Of a stretch of DNA of 64,000 bases, positions 48,568 through 58,482 are shown piece by piece. The stretch lies in assembly GCA_001683735.1 (NCBI GenBank), contig LUGG01000005.1:1-64000 (forward strand), in the 5' to 3' direction. Both the position numbers and the translations under genes were made by a program. The stretch's first letter is position 1. Every line of letters starts with the position of its first letter. A model generated the notes under the pieces. That model was not told where the DNA came from. It did not search any database and saw only the letters and a list, made by a program, of their open reading frames with translations. The DNA is from Grifola frondosa (Eukaryota; Basidiomycota; Agaricomycetes; Polyporales; Grifolaceae).

Positions 48568-51500
48568 ATGAGCACTCGTCTCAATGACCCGAAGGTTGGT
48601 GCTCAATCTAGCGCTGATCGACACGCCAGGTACGGAGCCATTAGCATTGAGAACTCTCGGCTAACCTAAATTAGGCCTGTTCCCCACTCCCCGCCTCGCC
48701 CTCGTTCTCACTCCAGATCGTGTTCCACTTCTCGTGGGCGCAGTGCCAGCCCAGTTCCAAGATGCCACAACAAGCGCACTCGTCGTCACACTCCTCCTCC
48801 CAGCAACTCAAGCCAAACGTCGGGCCATTCTCGGGGCCACAAGAAGAGAAGTACACACAAGAAACGCCATCGGAGCCACCACCGGGGCTCGGACCGTGAG
48901 GTCGCACTGCCGCCAGCAACCGCAGTGAGTCCGACTGTGTGCAACACAGTTATGGCCGCCATCATCGACGCCAAGGATCACAAATGGCAAATACGGTGAG
49001 TCACGCGCGCATATATTGTGTTTTCGCTGACTTTGGCCCCTAGCGACCATACCTCTCTTGCCTATCAGCTCCAAGGCGCGGCGCGATTCCTATTCCGCCA
49101 AAATGGTCCATTCATCCATGTGTACCACGTCTTCATACTTGGACTCACGTTCTACGGCAATGCTAAACACATTGCGAAGGCTGCACGCAAGATGCCCCAC
49201 TTCAAGGATTTGTAAGTGCTTAATTACTTTATATATGCGCTGCTAATCATTTACGTAGCCCTGAAAAGGACGTACTTATCATGTGGAAGGCGTTCAATGA
49301 GTTCCTCGTCGATGTACCGTGGTTCACTGACATTATCCCCGGGCTCCGAGACAGCGCCGACCACACGCGTTCACTTTGCAGCTTCGTGAGTATTCATTAT
49401 CCTCCTCTGAACCACAGCATCTTACCCTCCCTCTTAGCTCGAGTATCATGCACGCGCCGCTCGCTCTGATGATATCGCGAGCCTGAAGCGCGATGCACAC
49501 CTGTTCATGGAAGATATCGACCTTCCAAATGGCGTCAACATTCCCGCCTTCCACACCGATATGGGCAACAAAAGCAACCGCGGCTGGAACCATGTCGGTC
49601 TTGCGCGCCTCCTCGTACCACGATCTATGCGAGACAAATTCGACGAGGACCCAAAAAAGTGAGTGATGCTACCTCTTGACGCATAGTGCTCATAACAACA
49701 TCTTCGCAGATTTGTACGCAAGGTTCGAACAGGAGTCTACAAGATCACAGCGGAGGACTACCCGAGTTTCATGCACGCTGACGATGGGTACGACACGAGC
49801 GCTGAGGATAAGGCCTTGGGGATGGGCGAATTCCTCCTGCTGGTGCGCAAACATTCATTACACCAATTACTTTACTACATTAATAATTTGGTTCAGTGCG
49901 GACGCCGCATATTCACAGGTCCACGCTCAGCCCAAAGTGAACCGGGCGCACAAGGCGCGGGCCGCAAGACCGTCGCTCAGCTCAAGAATATGAGCACGGT
50001 CACGCCGCAGAATATTGCTTATACAGCTGTAATAGTAAGTAATCCTATCTTATGAATGCTCTCGGATTCGTTGACGAGTATGTCAGGCTGTAACGAATCA
50101 CCAAAACCACGGCAGAGTATGCTTACTCCCGGTGTTGAGATTCGTACGGATGGTTTCGTTTAGGCAACAGCTGGTAACGAAAGCAATGTTCAACGAAGTT
50201 AGTATTAAGTACAGCTAGTATACAAACTGCTTACCTGGTAACGAAAGCAATGTTCAATGAAGTTGAACGAGCTGACGTTCCAGGTAGCAAAAACCAATCT
50301 TAAATAGTAAAGTCCGTTTGCGTACATATGGCCATTCTCCCACAATATTGCCTTACTCATCCGCTCACCAATCAATGTCATCAATATGACACTTGTTCCT
50401 CTATCCATCACCTGATCTTGCAGGTGACCAACGCGACGCGTCCCAGCGCCTACTGGGCGTCTATGTCCAAATCGGGAAATTTGTTACATTACCCCCTCTT
50501 CAGGCGAGTTTCTCCGGACGAGCTTCGTGACCAACGATTTTACCTCGTGTCCAAATCCCTGGCGGTTGTCGACAATGGTATAGTTGATCAATGGTTGAAA
50601 ATGCATGTCATTCATCGATAATTGACTGATTTGCCGTGGAGCGGAGGGGTGTGTACGATGGAAATCGGCGACGAGATTGGCGGCATTGTCAAGATTGGAG
50701 CAGGGTTCCCATGAGTTTTCAGACGTAGGGTATCCTACCCATTTCACGAGGTACTGAAGACGGTTACGGAACATCCGCGAGTCGAGAACCTTTTCAACTT
50801 CGTACTCAGGTTCTCCTTCAATAATGACCGCAGGCGGTTTCGGCAACTTCCTGCCTGGAATTTGATCCGTTTTATGGGTTGACAGCAATGAAGCATGAAA
50901 GACGGGGTGGATGCGCCAGGTTCGGGGAAGTTTAAGCCTGAAATTGAGCGGCGAGACTTGTTCGAGAATTTCGAATGGTCCGTGACGTTTCGCGCTCAGC
51001 TTCTTGCTTGGTTGCTCTGTACGAATATTTCGAGCATCCAGCCAGACTAAATCGCCGACTTTGAACTGAGGGTGTCCTGCACGTGTCGATCGTAGTATCG
51101 TTTCATACGATCCGCTGCGAGCTGTAACGCTGCCTGTGATTCCTTTCGGGCAGCTTCGCGTTCGCGCATCAAGGTGTCCAAATCTGGGTGTTGTACTGCT
51201 GTGACGAGATCTGGCATTGCCCGTGGATGACGTCCTAAGTCCGCGTAGAATGGAGAAACTTTGGTGGACTCGTGAGCTTGATTGTTGTATGCGAATTCCG
51301 CTTCGATAAGTTTATCGTGCCAATCATCTTGGCGGAAGTTGCAGTAAATGCGTAAATACTGTTCGAGTTCCTGGTTTATCCGTTCTGTTTGACCATCGGT
51401 TTGCGGATGGTAAGCGGTGGACATGGCGGAGGTTATTTCGAGAATTTACACAGCTCTTGAAAACTCGTGACGCGAACTGAGTTCCGCGGTCCGAGATAAT

Positions 51501-54500
51501 CTTCTTCGGCAGTCCATGCTGTGACCATATTTCTCGATAGTATATCTCAGCGACTTCTTGAGCGTCGATCGTACCATGAACGGGGAAAAACTGTGCTCGT
51601 TTCGTCATTCGATCGGCGACCACCATAATTGCATCGTGTTCACTGCTTTCTGGTAGGCCCGTGATTAAGTCGACCATCGTAATGTCCCAGGGTTGGTCCG
51701 GAATTTCGTTAGGTTGAAGAGGACCGTACGGTTGTCGAGGAAATGTTTTATTACGTTGACAAGCGTCACAGCCGTCAACGTAATTCCGGACGTACACGAA
51801 AGTCCCGGCCACCAATAGTTACGGCTGACGAGTTCGTACATCTTCCAGCATCCTGGATGACCAGCAGTAGGATGATCGTGGTGTAGTTGAACGATCTCCT
51901 TGCGAATGGCATCGTCCTTCGGAACGTAGACCTTCCTCGGTGTAGCAATAGACCATTGTCCACGTTCCAGTCTTGTAGACCGGCAGCAAGTTCACGCGGA
52001 CCGTGAGCCATCGCTTTTTGGATTGGCTCGGTTGCAATTTCGTCGCGTGTAAGAGCTTCGCGAATGCGATCAAGTAAGGATTGGTCGGGGACGATAGACG
52101 CATGACCAGGCTGAATCGCGCGGGCTTGGAAATACTCTGCCTTTAGCACAACCTTGTCTCTGTTATCCGAGGCGACCCCCTCTTCATGGTCGGTCCTACG
52201 TGATAGTGGATCGGCTCGTTGCATAGTCTTTCCCGGACGATGATGAATCGTGAAGTTAAACCGAGTAAGATAAAGCGACCAGCGAGCTTGTCTACGTGTG
52301 AGGTCTTGAGCCTTGCGAAGTACTCTAGGTTCTTGTGGTCCGACCAGATCTCAACAGAGTGAGGACCCCTTCGAGGTAGTGCCGATATTCTTCTAGGGCG
52401 CGAATGATTGCGAGCAACTCCTTGTCGTAAATCTCGTAGTTGCGTTCGTGTTCGTTAAGCCCTTTGGAATAAAAGGCGACCGGGTGCCAAGCTCCTTCCT
52501 CGTCTCGCTGTTCCAAAACAGCACCTGTAGCAAAGTCCGAAGCGTCCGTTCCAATCTGAATGGCTGTCCAGATCAGGAAGTTTAAGGATGGCGCTGAGGT
52601 AAACGCGCGTTTCAGGGTTTCGAAGGCGTCTTGCTGTTCCTGTCCCATTGCCATTTAAAACCTTTTCGAGTTAAAACATTCAATGGTTTGGAAACTCTGC
52701 AAAGCTTTGAATAAAGCGTCGGTAGAAATTCGCGAAACCTAGAAAGGCTTGTACTTCCTTGACGGTTTTGGGTGCTGGCCAATCGAGACTCCTCGACTTT
52801 CTTCGGATCCATGGAGACGGAGTTCTGCGAAATGATCATACCGAGATAGTCGATGGACAGCTCTTCGAACAGGCATTTCTCCGGTTTCAGGAACAAGTCT
52901 CTGTCTCGCAAGCGTTTAAGCACCTCCGCGTAATACGTCGATGAGTGCGAAGGTCGGTGGTGAAAATAAGAATATCGTCAAGATAAACCACCACATGTCC
53001 TTCGAGAATGAGATCTTTTAGAATCTCGTTCATCATCGCTTGGAACGTGCCTGGAGAACCATGAAGACCGAAAAACATGACGGTTGGTTCGAATAGACCT
53101 CGGTGTGTCCTGAAAGCCGCCTTCCATTGATCACCATCCTTGATCCGCACGTTGTTGTATCCCCAACGAGGTCCAACTTCGTAAATACTTGGCACCCTTT
53201 AGTTGGTCGATCAAAGAGCTGATACGAGGAGTGGGTAGCGGTTCTTGATCGTGACCGCGTTCAACTTTCGATAGTCCTGGACGAGTGAAGAGATCCATCT
53301 TTTTTCTTCACAAAGAAGACTGCGCACCGACAGGGCTTTTGGATGGACGGATATAGCCCTTTCGGAGATTCTCGTCTAAAATTCATCCAGTTGGCGGGTT
53401 TCTTCCGGTGACAAGGGGTAAACCTTCGAGATGGGCGGCAGGTTTTGGTCCGGCATCAAGTCAATCGCATGATCATAAGATTTGCTCGTAGGGAAGCGTT
53501 CACTAGCCGTCTTGGAGAAGACATCCTCGAAATCATGGAGGTGATCCGGAACGATCTCCTTCCATTCCTTCTTCTGTTTTCCCGCTTGAGCTGCTTCTTC
53601 AATTTCCTGCGACTTGGTGTACTTTGCACAGATCTCTACCCATTGGTCGAGAACCGCGTTAGACTCGGGATCATGTGAATCGACCTCATACCAGGCTACC
53701 GTATCTTTGTAAAATTCCCAATACGTTTCGGAATAACGGTATCCGAAGGGAACTTCATCGTCTGCGCGAATGAACTCTTCTTCTAGTTCCATTCGTTCCT
53801 CCCAAGCAGGCTGCGGTGGGGCTTTCGCGTCATTCATCTCGGTCGTACGAATCCTTTCGTCGACGCCAAGATTCGATCGGCTTCCTCCACGTCTGCGGCT
53901 TCTTCTTGTCCTTCTTTGCGAACCTGGTCCGCACTCCTGTGGGCATCTAGTAAATTCCAAGGTTCCAGCGTCCCATCGATCTCCGGATTGTGTTGTCGAA
54001 TGTAGTCGAGGCCTATAATCAGGTCTCGATCGCCTACATTGGTCACTAACATAGGGACCTCGGTTTCGTGATCCCTATCTTCAGTCTCAGCACCGTGTAG
54101 ACTTGAATCGGTCCTCCTTCGTTTTCAGATCGATCCGCATTGTAGACGACCAGGGGTTTTTTGAAGGTTTCACTCCAACGTTGTGCTTCCGCAGAAGTCT
54201 TCGTGAACAAATACGGAGAATGCTCCGGAGTCCAGGAGAGCCTGCGTTTGTACGGATCCCTTGCTGCCCTTACGGTAACTGGAAGATCAAAATTTTGACG
54301 ACTTTTTGATATTTCGGTTACACTAATACAATTGTAGCGGTTGCGAGAGAGAGAGGCCTTCACGTCAGCAGGGACGACATGAGGCCGCTCTAAAAATCCG
54401 TGTTCCATGACGACGACGACGTGCCAATGGCCCTATCTCCTCGACTTTGGCTGACGACTCGGGCTCCTTAACAGTCTCCTTCTGCTTGCCCTTGTCGACC

Positions 54501-57500
54501 GCTTTCTTCTTCTTCTCCTCGACGAGCTCCTGTCCTACAAGGCGAATTAACTCGTCGATACTCATCCGCGAATCGACTTCCCGCTGGGCTTCTTGTCTGG
54601 ACACGCATTTGCCAGATGGCCCACCTTGCCGCATAAAAGCACGCGCCCTTTGCGCGTGCTGCGGCGCGGTCAACGTCCATTGCGTTAGGGTCGCGGGTAT
54701 GAGTCGGGGCAGAGTGAGATTGACTCTGCGAATGGGGATGACGATAAGCAGTCGTCTTTGACTGCTGTGGAGACGATCCGGGATGGGCGTAAGTGCCCGG
54801 GCTTGATCTACTCGTTGGGCCCGTTCGAGGTACTTCTCCCAGGTGTCCGGTTGCGTCTCATGACCGGCGATCGCATCTCGAATTGACTGCTTGACCTGGG
54901 TCCGAAGCAGCGAGAGAAGGGTTTGCTGGTTGTGTCCGGATGCGGGGGCCCAGCGACGGAAGTGTTCGGCATATGATTGTACTGGCCCGTCGTTGCGAAG
55001 ACGCATCAGCGCCTGCTGAGCGTCAAACTGCGAATCGAGGCGTCCGTACTGTCCGAGGAATTCCTTTTTGAAATCCTCCCACGAACCGACTGGCACGTTG
55101 TTATTGAATTTATCACTGTAAGAGGACGCCCAGTCTAGGGCTCCTTCCTTGAGCGATCCGAGGATCAGCGCGATACGGTCCGTTGATCGCCGACTTGTAA
55201 TAAACGAAGTATGTCTCCCATGCTTTCATCCACTGTTCCGCAGTCATTTCCTTCGTGGGCCTGGCGAAGAATGCGGGAGCGGGGAACTTGGGCTTACGAA
55301 TAGTGCCCTCGCGTGCGCGACGGGCTCTCTCGTAATCGGGAGCGGGACATCAGTCGACGTGGGGAGAGGGTAAAGTGGGTGTGGGTCTGGATTGGGGAGG
55401 CGGACCGGTAGGAAACGTTCCGGCTCGAACGTTTGGACGTACGAGAGGGTGGCCTTCCTCGGGACGGAAGATTCTCGAGAGCGAGACATCGCTTCTTGAG
55501 ATTCTCGATCGACAGCCTCAACGAAGCGATATCGTCCCGGAGTTCCCGGACGACCTGGTCGGCTTGAAGGGCCTTCGCCTCGGCTTTCGTTGCTCTGTCG
55601 GCTAGAGCGACTGCATCCGCGATGCGGCTCTTGTTTCTTCCTCGAGACCGTTCACTCGACCTACTCCGAAGTTCACTGTCCGGTTGAGTGAGGTCGAGTC
55701 TTCCTCGAGTATCGTGATGCGGCGGGTATGATCGGTCAGCCTTCCGTGAGAAGGTTCGACACCACCCTGGTTACGAATGCTTCGAGTTCCTGTTGGGCCT
55801 GAGTTAGTGGGGAGGAGGAGGAACTGCCGTGGCTTCCGCGGGTGTCCACGGATTCTCGGATGGTCCGGCCGTGTCCATGAGACTCGTCCGGATGGGTGGG
55901 AGTCGCGGACGCGGGCTGAAGATTCGTTCCGTCTGCCTGGGAGTTCTTGCGACTCGTATATGAACCTCTGTGTAGGTTCGGAGGAGGTAGTAGAAGAGAC
56001 CGACGATGGAGAGGATAGAGATAGTGGTGACGACAGTTTGGGTAACGATAAGAACAATCACGGGATTGGACATGTGTCACAAACAAGGTTCTTTTTTCTC
56101 AAGCAAGCGAAGTGAATACAATTGGTTACACGATGCTGAACCCTTGCCGTTCCCTCGACCTACAGCCAGTACTTCTCGCAATACTGCACGTTGGTCTCGA
56201 AGAGACGCTTAGCAAGCTCCGCGACTTCCTCGCACGACTTGTGCACGTTTCCACGCGCTTCGTAAATCTGACGAAAAGCGAAGTGGAAATTGACTAGGTC
56301 GAAAATCTCCCACAGGGGAGGGGGCGATTGTCGTCAAGATAAAGAAGAATGTTGGTCAAATAGACCGAAAGGAGATGCAGGGAAAGGCGAACGTCGTAGG
56401 GACGTTGCGGGCGTGGTCGTGCCACCGAAGGTCGTCGACGCGGGTACGGTCGCGTTTGAAGCTGAATTGGGAAAGTCCTACGGCGGTGAGGACTGCGAGG
56501 GAATAGCCTAAGACACGCTGGGTGTCGTCGGCGATGGGGGTGACGACGAACTCCTGGGGCTTCCAGTCGTCCTCGGTCTCGACGTAGAGAGCGCGAGTCT
56601 CTTCGAAATGTTCGACGCTCCGGCGTTCGTACGCGGCGTCGATGGGGTTCCGAGCGATCTCGGTGGGGAATTCGTTCCTCCTTTGCTGGGGAACGGGGTT
56701 GTAAACGGAGGGGACTTCTCCTATGAAAGCTGCGCTCCTGGCGATGACGTCAGCGGCCTCGTCCTCAGCAATGACCTCCTCTCCAGAGACGATGTCATTG
56801 TGCGCAACGACAGTCACCCAGCTGCCCTCCTGGTAGCGTGTGATGGAAGTCACTGAGATCGACGAGGGGGGACGGTAAGCAAAGCTCGTTCAAACTGTAA
56901 CGAATCACCAAAACCACGGCAGAGTATGCTTACTCCCGGTGTTGAGATTCGTACGGATGGTTTCGTTTAGGCAACAGCTGGTAACGAAAGCAATGTTCAA
57001 CGAAGTTAGTATTAAGTACAGCTAGTATACAAACTGCTTACCTGGTAACGAAAGCAATGTTCAATGAAGTTGAACGAGCTGACGTTCCAGGTAGCAAAAA
57101 CCAATCTTAAATAGTAAAGTCCGTTTGCATACGTATGGCCATTCTCCCACAATATTGCCTTACTCATCCGCTCACCAATCAATGTCATCAATATGACACT
57201 TGTTCCTCTATCCATCACCTGATCTTGCAGGTGACCAACGCGACGCGTCCCAGCGCCTACTGGGCGTCTATGTCCAAATCGGGAAATTTGTTACACAGGC
57301 TCGGTTTGCGATCAACGGCCAGCCCGGATGGCGCGACAACGATGGCCTCTTCCACGGCGCCGCATTCTTCAAACATATTGTCGACTTATTCGACGCCGAT
57401 CCTACATGGGCTCGCGAAACGTTACAGTGGTGGAATATGTACGTGTTGGTTATGTTTTTTTACTTGTCTAATTAATTATCTACTTTACAGGCAATTGTTC

Positions 57501-58127
57501 GGATACTGTGAACCGGACGCCCATGAACATCACGCTGCAGAGGGCCGCAGCACGGTGGTCAGCCGCATTGCTGCACAGCGTGCTGCTCGCCGTGCTGCTC
57601 AACACGACGTCGAACTCCGCCAGCCTCCCCCCTCGAGCTCTGAGGACGAGGATGCTCGCGCTCGCGCTGGTCCTCGCGCAGTGCATCACACTGCGGCCGT
57701 ATTCCCACCATTTCCTGGCTGTGCCGACGACGAGGAAGACGACCGTCCGCAAGCATACGAAGGTCCAGACGAAGGCACGCCAGTGGCGAATCAATTTGCC
57801 GAAGAGCTCAAGAAGTCAGGATACTACCAGAATGAGATCGATATGAACGAGGAATTAGATATCGAGGTGTTTGAGAAGGGCTTTGGGTCGGATGAGGACG
57901 GGTATGATGACGAGGACGGGTACGAGGACGAGCGCGAGCGCGAGTACGAGTACGAGGACGAGCGCGGCGCGAGGAGGAGGATGAGTAGGTGTTTTTTTTG
58001 GTGGACTGAATTGCGCATGTACTCTCTTGCTGAATTGATAGGAATACCAATATATATTACTGTGCTAAATACTACACTAATGGCTACAATAATACGGGAA
58101 TGGTTAGTACCTGTAAGCCAATACTAG
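48568..58127 (+). CDS. DUF6698-family protein, second gene of the Plavaka element, interrupted by a retrotransposon
   Basis: Starts at 48568 ([13 protein letters not shown]). The N-terminus is Arg/Ser/His-rich, then the DUF6698 body: [93 protein letters not shown] and [11 protein letters not shown]. The donor GTAAGT at 50035 opens a small intron whose acceptor was at 50084-50086; the LTR element sits there. The gene resumes at 57299: [36 protein letters not shown], then after another intron [18 protein letters not shown] and an acidic low-complexity tail. The final frame is uncertain: a one-base shift would end in EEEDE near 57990 instead of 58127. Function unknown. Confidence 0.82.
50035..50086 (+). 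other. Original 52-base intron of the DUF6698 gene
   Basis: GTAAGT donor after AYTAVI and CAG acceptor at 50084-50086. The retrotransposon duplicated CAGGC at this acceptor, so the intron now could run from 50035 to 57298. Confidence 0.8.
50084..50088 (+). repeat. Target-site duplication CAGGC (left)
   Basis: CAGGC directly precedes the left LTR, and the same five bases follow the right LTR at 57296-57300. Five bases is the usual duplication of Ty3/gypsy integrases. Confidence 0.93.
50089..50488 (-). repeat. LTR (3' LTR in element orientation)
   Basis: 400 bases, TGTAACG...TTGTTACA. It differs from the other LTR at two positions that I can find (GCGTACATATGG here, GCATACGTATGG in the right copy). 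Confidence 0.95.
50489..50500 (-). promoter_or_regulatory. Polypurine tract
   Basis: In element orientation AAGAGGGGGTAA abuts the 3' LTR. This is the normal plus-strand primer site for LTR retrotransposons. Confidence 0.85.
50630..52224 (-). pseudogene. Integrase region with chromodomain
   Basis: HHCC zinc domain ([20 protein letters not shown], then [11 protein letters not shown]), catalytic core with D, D, E ([44 protein letters not shown]), then a chromodomain ([29 protein letters not shown]) that in related elements directs integration to modified histones. At least three frames are needed (breaks near 51870, 51440 and 51040). Conserved residues are retained. Confidence 0.88.
52225..54310 (-). 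pseudogene. Protease, reverse transcriptase and RNase H region
   Basis: Protease signature [15 protein letters not shown] and, in another frame, [20 protein letters not shown]. Reverse transcriptase: [14 protein letters not shown] region, [20 protein letters not shown], and the active-site motif [11 protein letters not shown]. RNase [41 protein letters not shown]. Frame breaks near 54180, 54050, 53370, 53320, 53210, 52920 and 52650, mostly one base, several beside short homopolymers. Confidence 0.88.
54365..56073 (-). pseudogene. Gag region
   Basis: The capsid-like part reads [20 protein letters not shown] and [25 protein letters not shown] zinc knuckle ([11 protein letters not shown]) is visible at about 54630 in a frame one base off from the flanking sequence. 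The N-terminal part contains a hydrophobic stretch near 56030 and a coiled segment around 55600. Frame breaks near 55130, 55330 and 54640 make the gene non-functional as written. Confidence 0.75.
56883..56893 (-). promoter_or_regulatory. Self-complementary primer-binding site
   Basis: Two bases inside the 5' LTR, the RNA reads TTGAACGAGCT, exactly complementary to AGCTCGTTCAA within the LTR itself (57070-57080, minus strand). Eleven paired bases two nucleotides from the LTR match the self-priming arrangement known from Tf1. No tRNA-type TGG start is present. Confidence 0.8.
56896..57295 (-). repeat. LTR (5' LTR in element orientation)
   Basis: 400 bases. In element orientation a TATA-like TATTTAAG (57113-57106) lies about 30 bases before AGCTCG at 57080, which the self-priming model predicts as the first base of the RNA. 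This divides the LTR into U3 (57295-57081) and R/U5 (57080-56896). Confidence 0.93.
57296..57300 (+). repeat. Target-site duplication CAGGC (right)
   Basis: Second copy of CAGGC; its CAG can serve as 3' splice site in front of the exon that continues GCTCGG. Confidence 0.93.
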
Positions 58128-58219
58128 GACTGCCCGTATCGGTGGCGCTTCTGGCCGGACTTACCGGAGATCTTACCAACGCGTACCTGGTCAGTGCTCT
58201 ATCTTATCTACATTTACCG

Positions 58220-58307
58220 TTCCTTACCGGACCGAGCGCTCTATTTTATGCGCGCTTGCAATTCCTTACCGGACCGAGCGCTCAATCTTGCAATTCCTTA
58301 CCGGAAC
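58220..58307 (+). repeat. Subterminal repeats of the Plavaka element
   Basis: Three copies of TTCCTTACCGG(A) start at 58220, 58262 and 58294; the first two continue identically with ACCGAGCGCTC. Two further relatives (CTTACCGGAGATC near 58160 and ATTTACCG near 58211) lie to their left. Such repeats near the ends are typical transposase binding sites in CACTA-like elements. Confidence 0.78.
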
Positions 58308-58469
58308 TTGCACTGCTTGTTGCATTGAGTGACAAGTGCCGGTCGCGCCGGGCGGTCTGGGCCAGGTACAACTAATCCCGGTCAGAAATGGTAAGTAAAT
58401 TGGAGAATATAATGTATTACTAACTATATATTATTATGTACAGGTTTATACGGTATTGTAAGGTGGGGG

Positions 58470-58482
58470 CTTTTTGCTGATG
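58470..58482 (+). repeat. Right terminal inverted repeat of the Plavaka element
   Basis: CTTTTTGCTGATG, exact reverse complement of 43588-43600, followed by CG and carboxylase coding sequence. Confidence 0.88.

Larger units (their letters stand above)
50089..57295 (-). mobile_element. Chromodomain Ty3/gypsy LTR retrotransposon (Tf1/sushi type)
   Basis: The 7207-base element, transcribed on the minus strand, has two 400-bp LTRs beginning TGTAAC and ending GTTACA, a CAGGC duplication, a polypurine tract, a self-priming PBS, gag with a CCHC knuckle, protease, reverse transcriptase, RNase H and integrase with a C-terminal chromodomain. The order PR-RT-RH-IN marks Ty3/gypsy, and the chromodomain marks a chromovirus. 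The coding region is broken by many one-base frame changes, so this copy is not autonomous as written, although the LTRs are almost identical. Confidence 0.95.
43588..58482. mobile_element. Plavaka-type DNA transposon (14.9 kb, with nested LTR element)
   Basis: Bounded by 13-bp perfect terminal inverted repeats and a CG duplication, inserted in the carboxylase gene. It holds a transposase gene (minus, 43901-48249) and a DUF6698 gene (plus, from 48568) diverging from a central spacer. Without the 7.2 kb retrotransposon and its extra duplication the element would be about 7.7 kb. Subterminal repeats lie at 58220-58307. Plavaka elements are CACTA-related transposons of fungi with short inverted repeats. 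Assignment rests on the transposase protein, and both ends are confirmed by restoration of the host frame. Confidence 0.9.

Noticed and set aside
56850..56895. A tRNA-type primer-binding site for the LTR element
   Set aside because: The bases after the LTR do not begin with TGG and show no tRNA 3' end; the self-complementary 11-mer explains the site better.
57135..58127. A 330-codon open frame beginning inside the right LTR
   Set aside because: Its first part is LTR and out-of-frame exon; only the part after the intron near 57490 is the DUF6698 C-terminus. Not a separate gene.
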